Under the pieces are notes generated by a model, which searched no databases, was not told where the DNA came from, and saw only the letters and a program-made list of their open reading frames with translations. The translations under genes and the position numbers were made by a program. From the NCBI RefSeq assembly GCF_002563955.1, contig NZ_PDJE01000001.1:2542001-2606000 (forward strand): a DNA stretch of 64,000 nucleotides. The letters are read 5' to 3'. Of the stretch, positions 49,486-59,136 are shown piece after piece (within the stretch, counting starts at the first letter, position 1; each line of letters begins with the position of its first letter). Source of the DNA: Paramicrobacterium agarici (lineage in GTDB: Bacteria; Actinomycetota; Actinomycetes; Actinomycetales; Microbacteriaceae).

Positions 49486-50856
49486 CTAGACCTTCGGCCA
49501 GTCCTCCGGGCCTTCCGACCCCGTCGCATACTCGTCGAGGGGCACTTCGCCGTTACGCCACGCCTGGATGACCGGGGCGACGATGCGCCACATCTGCTCG
49601 GCGGCATCCCCTCGCACAGACAGCGAGGGATCGCCATTGAGCATGCTCTCCAGGACTTCGCCGTAGGCCTTGAGCTGGCCCGCCCCAAACTCCGCCGACA
49701 GCTCGACACGGTCAAGCTCCCACGGGTCTCCCGGCCCGTTCACGTTCATCTCCAGGGCCATGCCGTCCGGACCGAGAGCGATTCGCAGCACATCGGCGTC
49801 CGAGCTTCCCGACAGCCCGCCCGGAACGTGAGGCGCGGGCTTGAAGCGCACGATGATCTCGCGCCGTCGCGTTCCAATGGCCTTTCCCGACCGCAGCGTG
49901 AAGGGAACACCCGCCCATCTCCAGTTGTCGATCTCGAATGTCACTTGCGCCAGAGTCTCCGTTTTGCGCGATGGGTCGACATTGGGCTCGTCTACATATG
50001 AGGGGAAATGGCGATCGCCGACGGTTCCCTCGGTGTACCGTGCACGATGGCTCGACGCGACGGGGTCACCGTCGCACACGCGCGTGGCGCGAAGCACCGT
50101 GGACTTCGCGTCGCGGAGGTCGACAGCATCCGTCGAATGCGGCGGTTCCATGGCGAAGATCGACATCACTTGCAGAAGGTGACTCTGAATCATGTCGACG
50201 AGGGCTCCCGCCGAGTCGTAGTAGTCTGCGCGTCCTTCAAGACCCAGCTGCTCGTCGTAGACGATCCCCACACTGTCGATGTGGTCGCGGTTCCAGAGCG
50301 GCTCGAACACGCGGTTGGCGAACCTCAGCCCGAGAAGGTTGAGGACCGTCGATTGCCCGAGGAAGTGGTCGACACGGTGAACCTGCTCCTCGGGGACCAG
50401 CCGAAGCAGCTGCTGATTGAGCCTGTGCGCCGATTCGGCATCGTTTCCGAATGGCTTCTCCATGCCCAGCACCGTTCCTTCGGGCAGATCGACGGATTCC
50501 AAGGCAACGCACGCCTTCTCCGTCACGTGAGGCGGAAGTGCAAAATAGACAGCCGGAGCTCCCTCGGCCTTGCTGAGCACGTCAGAGAGCGCGTCGGCAT
50601 CCGTGACGTCCGCCTCGATGTACGTGGTCTCACTCAGGAGTGCATCGACGGCTTCCCCCGACGAATCTGTCGTGTCGAACGACGACCTGACGCGATCGGA
50701 CCATTCGTCGTCGCTCAGGCTGTCGGCGCCGACACCGATGAGCTGAACTCTGATGTCGGCGCGGTCAGTCAGCAGCTGGCCGAGAGCCGGAAGGAGCAGC
50801 CGCGAACTGAGGTCGCCGCTGCCACCGAAAAGGATGAGTGTCGTAGGCGTCGTCAT
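49486..50856 (-). CDS. Glucose-6-phosphate dehydrogenase homologue (atypical)
   Basis: 456 residues, slightly shorter than the usual 490-520. The NADP fold has FGGSGDL (10-16), and EKPFG (133-137) is present. The active-site segment reads RVDHFLGQS (161-169) where canonical enzymes have RIDHYLGKE, so the phosphate-binding lysine is Gln168. The catalytic His of the family in this segment is retained in DHFLG. It may be an alternative dehydrogenase with a changed substrate. It stands alone, convergent with an unknown gene, not in a pentose-phosphate cluster. Confidence 0.8.
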   Translation of the reverse strand: MTTPTTLILFGGSGDLSSRLLLPALGQLLTDRADIRVQLIGVGADSLSDDEWSDRVRSSFDTTDSSGEAVDALLSETTYIEADVTDADALSDVLSKAEGAPAVYFALPPHVTEKACVALESVDLPEGTVLGMEKPFGNDAESAHRLNQQLLRLVPEEQVHRVDHFLGQSTVLNLLGLRFANRVFEPLWNRDHIDSVGIVYDEQLGLEGRADYYDSAGALVDMIQSHLLQVMSIFAMEPPHSTDAVDLRDAKSTVLRATRVCDGDPVASSHRARYTEGTVGDRHFPSYVDEPNVDPSRKTETLAQVTFEIDNWRWAGVPFTLRSGKAIGTRRREIIVRFKPAPHVPGGLSGSSDADVLRIALGPDGMALEMNVNGPGDPWELDRVELSAEFGAGQLKAYGEVLESMLNGDPSLSVRGDAAEQMWRIVAPVIQAWRNGEVPLDEYATGSEGPEDWPKV

Positions 50857-50940
50857 GACAGCGACGATACTCCCGAGTCCGAATCGTGCAAGGGGGTAGC
50901 GCGAGGCCGCCGCAGTGTGAGAACTCGAGCCTTTCGCAGC

Positions 50941-52419
50941 TCAGTCGCGCGTGCTGTGAGTGCTGGCGTGACGGTCAAGGAACTCGTAGACATCTACCTT
51001 GTCGATGCCGCTGGTCGAGCCGTCGGGCATTGCGGCAAGCAGCGACGAGTTCAAACGAGCGCTCGGCCACGCCTGGCCATTCCAGTAAGTCGATGAGTCC
51101 CGCGAGGGCTCCCGGCAGCACGTCGGATCGGGGCAACGGGAGGTGAGACGTCGACGCGTGTCTCTGCCTCTGAACCACTTGACGTGAGCAAACTGCGTGC
51201 CGACACTCACGGAGAAGTCACCGTTGGGCGCCGACTGGATACTCGACGTGCACCAGTACGTGCCGACCGGCTTATCCGTGAACTGCTGGTAAGGGCTGAG
51301 ACGATCCTCGACATCGAACACCTGGCGCGCGCTCCACCAGCGGCACACGCGCTGGCCCTCGACGGAACCCAGGGGATCCGCAGGGAACTGCACGTCGTCG
51401 TTCTGATACGCCTTCGAAATGACACCACTCGAGTGCACCTTGAGAAAGTGAACGGGAATATCGAGGTGCCGCGTCGCCAGGTTCGTGAACCGATGCGCAG
51501 CAGTCTCATATCCGACAGCGAAATGATCCCGAAGATCCTCGACAGAGAGCTCACGCGCGTTCTTCGCTCGTGAGAGAAAATCGACAGCGCTCATCTCGGG
51601 CACGAGAAGGGCGCCGGCAAGATAATTCGTCTCAACGCGCTGTCGCAGCAAATCGCCGTAGTCCTGCGGTTCGGGCTGCCCGAGAACATAGGCCGCGATC
51701 GCCTGGAGCAGAGCCGACCGCGGGTCGGTGCCCGTCTGACGCACGGGCAGGTAGATGCGATGGTGACGATGATCCGTGATGCTTCGCGTGGTGACGGGCA
51801 GATCTGCCACGTAGTGAAGGGTGAATCCGAGATGCGCCGAGAGCTCCGCCGTTGCCCGCTGCGACAGCGGACCGCCGCTGTGCCCGATCGCTGAGAGCAG
51901 GTCAGCGGCGATTCGCTCAAGATTCTCGTAGTAGTTGTCGCGCTGCCTCTGCTCCGCCCGAAGCTCCGTATTCGCTCGCCGAGCCTCCTCCGGCGTCGCC
52001 GCCCGTTGGGTATGCAGCTGCTCCAGCTCGCCATGAAGGCGAAGAATCGTCTCGATCGCGGCGTCGCTGAGGCCTTTGCGAATGGGAAGCGGGGGAAGGT
52101 GCAGTGATTGGTAGAGCGGACCCCGCTGCACCCGCTCAAGTGCGATCTCGAGCTCGTCGCGGCGCGACAGCGGCTCTGGCTGAAGGAGGCCGTCTAGCGT
52201 CGTCCCCAGCGCACGAGCGAGCTTATGGAGTTCGACGAGCTTCAGCTCGCGCTTTCCGTTCTCGATGACCGAGATCTGCGATGCGGCCCGGCTGATCTTG
52301 GCCCCGAGGGATTCCACAGTCATGCCCTGTTCCAGACGCAGCTTCCGGATGCGCCTGCCGATGGTCAGCGTGTCAAGCATGCTCTCGTCGTCGGGCACGG
52401 TGTTCTGCAGCGGGCTCAT
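50941..52419 (-). CDS. RamB/ScfR-type transcriptional regulator (XRE HTH plus fatty-acyl domain)
   Basis: 492 residues from the ATG at 52419 (a second ATG at 52380 is equally possible). The N-terminal XRE helix-turn-helix includes RRIRKLRLEQGMTVESLGAKI. The middle carries an ImmA/IrrE-like segment (TNYLAGALLVPEMSA). The C-terminal third has a Cys-containing stretch (RCPDPTCCRE) as in short-chain fatty acyl regulators such as RamB of glyoxylate control. Its target genes are not in the window. A separate single-gene transcript is likely. Confidence 0.85.
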   Translation of the reverse strand: MSPLQNTVPDDESMLDTLTIGRRIRKLRLEQGMTVESLGAKISRAASQISVIENGKRELKLVELHKLARALGTTLDGLLQPEPLSRRDELEIALERVQRGPLYQSLHLPPLPIRKGLSDAAIETILRLHGELEQLHTQRAATPEEARRANTELRAEQRQRDNYYENLERIAADLLSAIGHSGGPLSQRATAELSAHLGFTLHYVADLPVTTRSITDHRHHRIYLPVRQTGTDPRSALLQAIAAYVLGQPEPQDYGDLLRQRVETNYLAGALLVPEMSAVDFLSRAKNARELSVEDLRDHFAVGYETAAHRFTNLATRHLDIPVHFLKVHSSGVISKAYQNDDVQFPADPLGSVEGQRVCRWWSARQVFDVEDRLSPYQQFTDKPVGTYWCTSSIQSAPNGDFSVSVGTQFAHVKWFRGRDTRRRLTSRCPDPTCCREPSRDSSTYWNGQAWPSARLNSSLLAAMPDGSTSGIDKVDVYEFLDRHASTHSTRD

Positions 52420-52607
52420 CTCACCAGAGTGACAGCGCCAGTGCTTCTACACAATAGAAAGAGTCGAAATCTTCTCGGCCGCGTGCGAAAAATAAGGACG
52501 AGTTCCCGCCGTTCTTCACGACGCTCGCGTACTCGCGGTACACCGTCAGTGAGCACGTTCCTGACGTGGCGGTTCCAGCACGCGCGGTGTAGCGTCCTGC
52601 AATGAAT

Positions 52608-52639
52608 GAGTCCCGCAACCTGTTCTGGTTGCGGGACTC
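52608..52639 (-). terminator. Terminator of tRNA-Lys
   Basis: GAGTCCCGCAACC and GGTTGCGGGACTC form a perfect 13-bp stem with a six-base loop, seven bases beyond the encoded CCA. The following minus-strand bases (ATTCATT) are moderately T-rich. Confidence 0.8.
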
Positions 52640-52645
52640 GCGGTG

Positions 52646-52721
52646 TGGTGCACCCCCTGGGACTTGAACCCAGAACCCACTGATTAAGAGTCAGTTGCTC
52701 TGCCGATTGAGCTAGAGGTGC
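52646..52721 (-). tRNA. tRNA-Lys (CTT)
   Basis: 76 bases including an encoded CCA. Acceptor GCACCTC pairs with GGGGTGC. The anticodon loop ACTCTTAAT gives CTT. The T arm CTGGGTTCAAGTCCCAG is perfect. A terminator follows directly. Confidence 0.97.
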
Positions 52722-52734
52722 AAGAACGTGGATC

Positions 52735-52763
52735 AGGATAAACCCCGAACCGAGGGACAACAT
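52735..52763 (-). promoter_or_regulatory. Candidate promoter of tRNA-Lys
   Basis: ATGTTG and TATCCT (52735-52740) are spaced by 17 bases on the minus strand, with TATCCT 13 bases from the tRNA 5' end. Confidence 0.45.
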
Positions 52764-52835
52764 TAGCACTCTTCTCGCCGTGCGCGCCAATCGAGCACTG
52801 CTCACGAACGACACGCCGCACAGTAGGGTGGGGAC

Positions 52836-53636
52836 GTGACCGCTTCTCTCTCCGATGACCTGACGCTGGCCCTTGCTCTCGCGGATGCTGCAGACGCGAT
52901 CTCGCTCGCGCGCTTTCGCGCTGCAGACCTCACTATCTCCACGAAACCCGACCGTACACACGTCACTGACGCCGACCTCGCCGTCGAGGAGGCGCTGCGG
53001 GGGCTTCTCACTGTCGAGCGGCCTGACGATGGCATCCTCGGTGAAGAGTTCGGCACCGAGGGAAGCACTCGTCGTCAGTGGATCATCGATCCGATCGATG
53101 GAACAGCGAATTTTCTGCGTGGTGTGCCCAATTGGGCGACGCTGATCGCTCTCGCCATCGACGGCACGCCCGTCGTGGGTGTCGCGAGCGCCCCCGCCTT
53201 CCGCCGACGGTGGTGGGCTGCGCGCGGCAGCGGCGCCTGGCTGGCCGAAAACGAGACTGAGCCGCGCCGCCTGTCGGTCTCCGGCGTCGCCGACCTCGGC
53301 GACGCCTCGCTGAGTTTTCAGAGTATAGGCCAGTGGCGCGACGCCGGTTATCTTGACTCGCTCCTCGATCTTTCGGGCGCCGTTTGGCGAGATCGCGCGT
53401 ACGGCGACATGTGGTCGTACGGTCTCCTCGCAGAGGGGCTTGTCGACGTCGTCGCAGAATTCGACGTAAAGGAGTACGACATCGCGCCATTTGCCGTGAT
53501 CGTCGAAGAGGCGGGCGGACGCTTCAGCGCGATCGACGGCAGCGAGAGCATCTCACAGCGCAGCAGTCTCGCGACCAATGGGCTGCTTCACGAGGCTGTC
53601 GTTGCCCGAATCGAGCACTCTCATACCGGGTCCTGA
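52836..53636 (+). CDS. hisN: Inositol monophosphatase-family phosphatase, probable histidinol-phosphatase
   Basis: 266 residues from a GTG at 52836 (AGGGTGGGGAC upstream). Metal sites are GEEFG, the DPIDGTANF motif and KEYDIAPFAVIVEEAGG. In actinobacteria this subfamily includes HisN, which dephosphorylates histidinol phosphate. A general inositol or other sugar phosphatase cannot be excluded. It is convergent with ssrA and isolated by a terminator. Confidence 0.82.
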   Translation: MTASLSDDLTLALALADAADAISLARFRAADLTISTKPDRTHVTDADLAVEEALRGLLTVERPDDGILGEEFGTEGSTRRQWIIDPIDGTANFLRGVPNWATLIALAIDGTPVVGVASAPAFRRRWWAARGSGAWLAENETEPRRLSVSGVADLGDASLSFQSIGQWRDAGYLDSLLDLSGAVWRDRAYGDMWSYGLLAEGLVDVVAEFDVKEYDIAPFAVIVEEAGGRFSAIDGSESISQRSSLATNGLLHEAVVARIEHSHTGS

Positions 53637-53643
53637 CCGCCGA

Positions 53644-53680
53644 ACGACGAAGGGCCGCCCTGCGGACGGCCCTTCGTCGT
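53644..53680. terminator. Bidirectional terminator between hisN and ssrA
   Basis: ACGACGAAGGGCCG and CGGCCCTTCGTCGT form a perfect 14-bp stem with a nine-base loop. It lies just after the hisN stop and 28 bases beyond the ssrA 3' end. Confidence 0.8.
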
Positions 53681-53707
53681 GAGCAAGCAGCGTGTGATGC
53701 TGGTCGA

Positions 53708-54078
53708 TGGTGGAGATGGGGGGAATTGAACCCCCGTCCACTGCTGAGATTCCACGCCTTCTACGGGCGTAGCCTGTGTCAGACGTTCTACTCGGCCCCG
53801 ACCTTTGCCACAGGCATCTAAGTCGACGGGCCCAGCCTGAGAAAAGTCCCGCACGTCGCTCAGGCGACGACGCGCAGCAAGTCCCCTAGATGACGCCAGG
53901 GTCCGTGTCGGGAACAGCCACGGTCTGACGGACTATCGGGCTCGCTTAGGCAGCGAGGGCGAAGTCAGTGCGCTTTGAGTTGGCACTTATTGGTTTCCAG
54001 GGAGCGTTAACGAGATAACCCCGGATCCTCGGCCCGCTTCTCGCGGTCTCACAGGCAGTGTCGAAACCGATCATCCCC
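53708..54078 (-). ncRNA. ssrA: Transfer-messenger RNA
   Basis: 371 bases. The ends GGGGATG and CATCTCC form the acceptor stem, with encoded CCA and a T arm (GGGGGTTCAATTCCCCC). The tag frame (53946-53984) reads ANSKRTDFALAA followed by TAA. The RNA rescues stalled ribosomes and tags proteins for proteolysis. It is followed in the genome by smpB, its protein partner, on the same strand but upstream in transcription order. A TTGACA lies at 54122-54127 with a weak -10. Confidence 0.97.
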
Positions 54079-54215
54079 ATGCGCGCTCACGTGAGCGGAC
54101 CAACATCACACGCTGTTTACTTGTCAATTCGGACGGTGCCGGTCGTGCATCGAAACGATGCAGCTTTATAGAATAACACGCGTCCGGCGGCATTCATTCC
54201 CCGCGCAACAGGGTG

Positions 54216-54692
54216 TCACTCCCCCAGGCGATTACGCAGCGCCATGGCTCTCTCAGCCTCGCGTTTGTCCTGCCTCTCCCTCAGCGCCTGGCGCTTGTCG
54301 TACTCGCGCTTGCCCTTCGCAACCGCGATTTCGACTTTCGCACGTCCGTCGGAGAAGTAGATTTTCAGTGGAATGAGCGTGTAGCCGCCGGGAGCAATTT
54401 TGTGGCTGATGCGGGTGATCTGCTGACGGTGAAGCAGAAGCTTTCGTTTGCGCCGCGGTGAGTGGTTCGTCCACGTTCCCTGCGTGTATTCGGGAATGTG
54501 AACGGCGTCGAGCCATGCTTCGCCGTTGTCGATGTAGGCGTAGCCGTCCACGAGCGAGGCACGCCCCTCCCGGAGGGCCTTCACTTCGGTGCCCCAGAGA
54601 ACCAACCCGGCCTCGTACGTGTCCTCGATGAGGTAGTCGTGGCGCGCCTTGCGGTTTGTCGCGACGACTTTCTCGCCTCGTTCCTTCGACAC
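54216..54692 (-). CDS. smpB: SsrA-binding protein
   Basis: 158 residues from a GTG at 54692 ([20 protein letters not shown], as in the family), preceded by TTGGAG seven bases before. It binds tmRNA and carries it to stalled ribosomes. The C-terminal basic tail ([18 protein letters not shown]) inserts into the mRNA channel. An upstream TTG (54704) is less likely. The gene lies between ftsX and ssrA, a conserved order. Confidence 0.96.
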   Translation of the reverse strand: MSKERGEKVVATNRKARHDYLIEDTYEAGLVLWGTEVKALREGRASLVDGYAYIDNGEAWLDAVHIPEYTQGTWTNHSPRRKRKLLLHRQQITRISHKIAPGGYTLIPLKIYFSDGRAKVEIAVAKGKREYDKRQALRERQDKREAERAMALRNRLGE

Positions 54693-54769
54693 GGTCTTCT
54701 CCAAGGTCGTCCGGTGGTGATCAGGGTGATGCTGCCCCTCAGGCAGCCCACAAGTGTATCAGCGCGCGA

Positions 54770-55690
54770 CTAGATCTTGAGGTATCGCTTGATCGCGAAA
54801 TTCGCGCTCAACGCGGCAAGAAGGATGCCGATGAGGACGAGGAGCGGAACGACGAGGAGCGAGTCGCCAACGTCGACAAAATTGATGAAGAGCATTCGCG
54901 GGGCAAGATACCCCTGCACGAAGAAATGCACGAGCGCCACCACTGCTCCCCCGGCGATGATCGAACCGATGACGGCCGAGAACACGCCCTCCAAGATGAA
55001 CGGGGTCTGAATGAAGCGGTTCGACGCTCCCACGAGCCTCATAATGCCGATTTCCTTGCGTCGCGAGAACGCCGAGAGCCGAATGGTGGTCGCGATGAGG
55101 AGCACCGCGGCAATGAGCATGAGCCCCGCGATGCCGATGGCCGAATAACTCGCGATATTGAGAACGCTGAAGATCTGGTCGAGATACTGACGCTGATCGG
55201 TCACTGACTCGACGCCAGGCGTGTCCGAGAACGCTTCAATGAGGACGGCGGACTGCGACGGGTCTTTGAGGTTGACCCAGTACGTCTGGTTGAACTGCTC
55301 CGGGGTGACGAGCTCCGTCATCTCGTTGCCCTCGAACTGCTCAGCGAAGTTCTCATACGCCTGTTCGTGATCTTCGAAGTAGTACTCCTGAATGTACCGA
55401 GCGAGCGTTTCGTCTTCGAGCTGCGCCTTGACGTCTGCAAGCTGCTCTTCTGTCGCCGCACCTCCCGCGCACGCCGCGTCAACGGCTGCGTCGGTCTCTG
55501 TGCACATGTAGATCGCGACCTGCGCCCGGTCGTACCAGTAATTCTTCATCTGGCCGATCTGCATCTGCATGAGAGCAGCGGCACCGACGAAAGTGAGTGA
55601 GATGAACGTCACGAGAATGACCGAGATCACCATCGAGGCGTTGCGCCGCAGTCCGTTGAGGGCCTCGGACAGAACAAGATTGAGTCTCAT
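54770..55690 (-). CDS. ftsX: Cell division protein FtsX
   Basis: 306 residues, permease-like subunit of the FtsEX complex that activates peptidoglycan hydrolases at division. One membrane segment at the N terminus (about 20-42), a large extracellular domain with two cysteines (MCTETD and DAACAGG), then three membrane segments. Overlaps ftsE by four bases (ATGA). Confidence 0.95.
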   Translation of the reverse strand: MRLNLVLSEALNGLRRNASMVISVILVTFISLTFVGAAALMQMQIGQMKNYWYDRAQVAIYMCTETDAAVDAACAGGAATEEQLADVKAQLEDETLARYIQEYYFEDHEQAYENFAEQFEGNEMTELVTPEQFNQTYWVNLKDPSQSAVLIEAFSDTPGVESVTDQRQYLDQIFSVLNIASYSAIGIAGLMLIAAVLLIATTIRLSAFSRRKEIGIMRLVGASNRFIQTPFILEGVFSAVIGSIIAGGAVVALVHFFVQGYLAPRMLFINFVDVGDSLLVVPLLVLIGILLAALSANFAIKRYLKI

Positions 55691-56643
55691 GTGGTCGGCC
55701 CCACATTCTGCTCATCGTCGTTGGAGCGGTTCGCCGAACGGAGCCCAAGCCTGTCGACAAGCGACAGGTGCTCCGAGGTGTCGTCGTGCTCTGCCGACGC
55801 ACGCGGAGCGTCGGGATCGGTATCAGGTACCGATTCGACGGTAACGGGAACGGCAACCGAGTGCGTGTCCGGGGTCGAAGCCGCTTCTTCGGCTTCCTCT
55901 CTCGCCTTCGCTGCTTGCTCGCCACGATCGGGAAGAGGCGTGATATCGATGATCGACGCGGTGTCTCCGTATCCGCCCTTTGTCTCGTCGCGCACGATTC
56001 GGCCGTCGACGAGTTCGACAACTCGACGGCGCATTCGGTCGACGATTGCTGCTTCGTGCGTCGCCATGACCACGGTCGTGCCATTTCCGTTGATCCGTTC
56101 AAGCAGCTGCATGATGCCCGCGCTCGTTGCCGGGTCGAGGTTTCCCGTCGGCTCGTCAGCAAGAAGGATCTGCGGCTTGTTCACGACTGCACGTGCGATG
56201 GCGACACGCTGCTGCTCACCGCCCGAGAGCTCATGGGGCATGCGGCCGCCCTTGCCATCGAGGCCGACGAGCTTGAGCACATCGGGAACCGCCTCTTGCA
56301 CGAACCCGCGCGACTTGCCGATCACCTGCAGCGAGAACGCCACGTTCTGGAACACCGTCTTTGTGGTGAGCAGACGGAAGTCCTGAAACACGACACCGAG
56401 GTTGCGGCGAAAGTACGGAACCTTTCGGTTCGAAATCGATCCCAGGTCGTGCCCGAGAACATGCACGGACCCCTTAGAGGGCCGCTGCTCCTTCAGGATC
56501 AGTTGCAGGCAGCTTGACTTGCCCGAACCTGACGCGCCCACGAGGAACACGAACTCGCCGCGTTGAACTTCAAGGTCAATGCCGTTCAGCGCCGGCCGCG
56601 GATTGCCAGCGTATTTTTTGGTGACCGTGTCGAATCGAATCAT
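55687..56643 (-). CDS. ftsE: Cell division ATP-binding protein FtsE with C-terminal extension
   Basis: 318 residues, where a typical FtsE has about 230. The ABC core is complete: Walker A GASGSGKSS, signature LSGGEQQRVAIARA, Walker B ILLADEPTGNLDP. The last 90 residues are acidic, Pro/Ala/Thr-rich and probably disordered (KAREEAEEAASTPDT). Such tails occur in actinobacterial FtsE; the role is unknown. Stop overlaps ftsX. Confidence 0.94.
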   Translation of the reverse strand: MIRFDTVTKKYAGNPRPALNGIDLEVQRGEFVFLVGASGSGKSSCLQLILKEQRPSKGSVHVLGHDLGSISNRKVPYFRRNLGVVFQDFRLLTTKTVFQNVAFSLQVIGKSRGFVQEAVPDVLKLVGLDGKGGRMPHELSGGEQQRVAIARAVVNKPQILLADEPTGNLDPATSAGIMQLLERINGNGTTVVMATHEAAIVDRMRRRVVELVDGRIVRDETKGGYGDTASIIDITPLPDRGEQAAKAREEAEEAASTPDTHSVAVPVTVESVPDTDPDAPRASAEHDDTSEHLSLVDRLGLRSANRSNDDEQNVGPTT

Positions 56644-56716
56644 GACGCTTTAGAGCCTAAGCAGACGGTGCGCCAACGGGTGGAGCGACTCGCCCCAGCA
56701 TCCGTGATTCAGCTGT

Positions 56717-57823
56717 TTATGCATCTTTCATGGAGCGCCAGCGAATTCCAGCGGCGATAAACCCGTCGAGGTCTCCATCGAAGACGCTGCTGGGGTTGTT
56801 CACTTCGAACTCCGTGCGGAGGTCCTTGACCATCTGATAGGGCGCGAGCACGTACGAGCGCATCTGGTCTCCCCAGCTTGCCGTGATGCTCCCGGCCAGT
56901 TCTTTCTTCTTCGCGGCTTCTTGCTCGCGCTGCATCAGCAGAAGACGTGACTGCAGCACGCGCATCGCCGCCGCACGGTTCTGAATCTGGCTTTTCTCGT
57001 TCTGCATAGAGACGACGATGCCGGTCGGGACGTGCGTGATGCGTACGGCCGAGTCGGTGGTGTTCACCGATTGCCCGCCGGGCCCGGATGATCTGAAGAC
57101 GTCGATGCGGATGTCGGTGTCGGGAATATCGACTTCCGTCGCCTCCTCCATGAGGGGAATCACCTCGACAGCGGCAAAGCTCGTCTGGCGCTTTCCGGCC
57201 GAGTTGAACGGGCTCATGCGAACGAGTCGGTGCGTCCCGGCCTCGATCGACAGCTTTCCGAACGCGTATGGCGCGTCGACCTCGAACGTGGCGGACTTGA
57301 TGCCCGCTTCTTCTGCGTAGCTCGTGTCCAAGACCTTTGCCGAATACCCGTGGTGCTCCGCCCACCGCACGTACATGCGCAGCAGCATCTCCGCGAAGTC
57401 TGCAGCGTCGACCCCGCCGGCTCCCGCACGAATGGTGACGACCGCCGGCCGGGCGTCGTACTCGCCGTTCAGCATCGTCTGGATCTCGAGATCGGCGATG
57501 GTCTTCTGCAGCGCGCTGAGCTCGGCGCGGGCTTCGTCGGCTGATTCTTCGTCGCCGGCTTCGTTGGCGAGCTCCGTGAGAACTTCGAGATCGTCGATGC
57601 GCTGCTCGACGCTTTTGACGCGTGCGAGATCGCTCTGAGCATGGCTGAGCCGGCTCGTCACCTGCTGCGCGCGATCGGTGTCGTCCCACAGGTCCGGTGC
57701 GGCCGCCTCCTCGCTCAGCCTGGCGATATCAGCTGTCAGCTTGTCGACATCGAGAACCGTGCGAATATCGGAGAAGGTTGTGCGCAGCGCGGCGATCTCC
57801 GCGCTCAAATCGAGCTCTAGCAT
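56717..57823 (-). CDS. prfB: Peptide chain release factor 2
   Basis: 368 residues. It releases proteins at UAA and UGA. The GGQ motif is in [18 protein letters not shown] and the RF2 codon-recognition SPF in [16 protein letters not shown]. There is no in-frame UGA near the start, so the programmed frameshift known from E. coli prfB is absent, as usual in actinobacteria. It lies 73 bases ahead of ftsE. Confidence 0.96.
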   Translation of the reverse strand: MLELDLSAEIAALRTTFSDIRTVLDVDKLTADIARLSEEAAAPDLWDDTDRAQQVTSRLSHAQSDLARVKSVEQRIDDLEVLTELANEAGDEESADEARAELSALQKTIADLEIQTMLNGEYDARPAVVTIRAGAGGVDAADFAEMLLRMYVRWAEHHGYSAKVLDTSYAEEAGIKSATFEVDAPYAFGKLSIEAGTHRLVRMSPFNSAGKRQTSFAAVEVIPLMEEATEVDIPDTDIRIDVFRSSGPGGQSVNTTDSAVRITHVPTGIVVSMQNEKSQIQNRAAAMRVLQSRLLLMQREQEAAKKKELAGSITASWGDQMRSYVLAPYQMVKDLRTEFEVNNPSSVFDGDLDGFIAAGIRWRSMKDA

Positions 57824-57882
57824 CGTGTCTCAACACTACAGTGCCGCCCACGTCGACGCCCGAGACTATGCTGGAGCCCGTT

Positions 57883-59136
57883 ATGGCCGCCGACGAATCC
57901 GGGTTCTCACTGCGTACGGTCGCCGCCGCCGTCTACCTCCCCACGCTGCTGTTCGGTATCGGTGAAGGTGCCCTGATACCTCTGATACCCGCAGCTGCCT
58001 CCGGGCTGGGCGCAACGATCGCGATCGCGGGCACGATTGCTGCGATGCTCAAGATCGGTGAGCTGATCGGTGATATTCCCAGCGGCGTCCTCGTGAGCCG
58101 CATCGGCGAACGTACGGCCATGATCCTCGCCGTCGCGGTGGCGCTTGTCGCCGCCGTGATGATCATGCTCGCGCCGAACCCTGCAGTGCTCGGAATCGGC
58201 GTGTTCGTGCTCGGACTGGCGACAGCAGTGTTCGCGCTCGCGCGCCACGCATTCATGACGACATACGTCCCTCTGCGCTACCGTGCCCGCTCCCTGTCTC
58301 TGCTCGGCGGCGTCTTCCGCTGCGGACATTTCGTCGGCCCTCTCGTCTCGGCGCCGATCATTCACCTGACGGGCGGCATGGCCGGCGTGTACTGGACGAT
58401 GGTCGTGTTCTGCCTGAGCGCGGCCATCGTGCTCCTCGTGCTTCCCGACCCTGAGAAGCTCTTTCGATCGCGCCGGAGAAGCGGCGAGCCCGCGGCTGCT
58501 CGGGAACGGCGCAGCTCCGGAATCGTCTCGACGATCGGCCAGAACCGGCGCGTCCTCGGCACGGTCGGCGTCGGTGCAGCGATCCTTTCGGCGTTGCGTT
58601 CCGCGCGAACGGTGATCATTCCTCTCTGGGCTGTGAGCCTCGGTGTCGACGAAGCAGCTACCGCGTTGATCATCGGACTCGCCGGTGCGGTGGATTTTGC
58701 ACTCTTCTACGTGAGCGGACACATCATGGACACGTACGGTCGCCTGTGGGGCGCGCTGCCGCCGCTGATCGGGCTCGGCGCCGGCTTGGCCGTACTCGCG
58801 TTCACACACGGCGCGCCGACAGCTGTGATCTGGATGTGCATCGCCGCCGGGCTGCTTGCCGTTGCGAATGGCATGAGCAGCGGCATCCTGATGACCCTTG
58901 GAGCCGACCTCGCCGGCCCACGAGATCCCGCCCCGTTTCTCGGCGCGTGGAGATTCGTCACGGATGCTGGCGCCGCGACGAGTCCGCTGCTCATCGCGGG
59001 TATTACGGGGGCAGCATCACTTGCTGTCGCAGCGGGTAGCTTGAGCGGCGTCGCCGTCGTCGGTGTCGCCGTCATGGCGACATGGCTCCCGCGATACATC
59101 GATCCACAGCATGCGCGGCGGTCAGTCGAAGACTGA
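57883..59136 (+). CDS. MFS transporter
   Basis: 417 residues from the ATG at 57883, seven bases after a GGAG; an ATG at 57868 is an alternative. Twelve membrane segments are likely. Motif A-like region GVLVSRIGERTAMI follows TM2. A central loop (SRRRSGEPAAARERR) separates the two halves. Divergent from prfB; convergent with the tad locus, overlapping it by 15 bases. Substrate unknown. Confidence 0.85.
   Translation: MAADESGFSLRTVAAAVYLPTLLFGIGEGALIPLIPAAASGLGATIAIAGTIAAMLKIGELIGDIPSGVLVSRIGERTAMILAVAVALVAAVMIMLAPNPAVLGIGVFVLGLATAVFALARHAFMTTYVPLRYRARSLSLLGGVFRCGHFVGPLVSAPIIHLTGGMAGVYWTMVVFCLSAAIVLLVLPDPEKLFRSRRRSGEPAAARERRSSGIVSTIGQNRRVLGTVGVGAAILSALRSARTVIIPLWAVSLGVDEAATALIIGLAGAVDFALFYVSGHIMDTYGRLWGALPPLIGLGAGLAVLAFTHGAPTAVIWMCIAAGLLAVANGMSSGILMTLGADLAGPRDPAPFLGAWRFVTDAGAATSPLLIAGITGAASLAVAAGSLSGVAVVGVAVMATWLPRYIDPQHARRSVED

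Noticed and set aside
57790..57823. Programmed frameshift in prfB
   Set aside because: The frame is continuous from the ATG; no early UGA exists.
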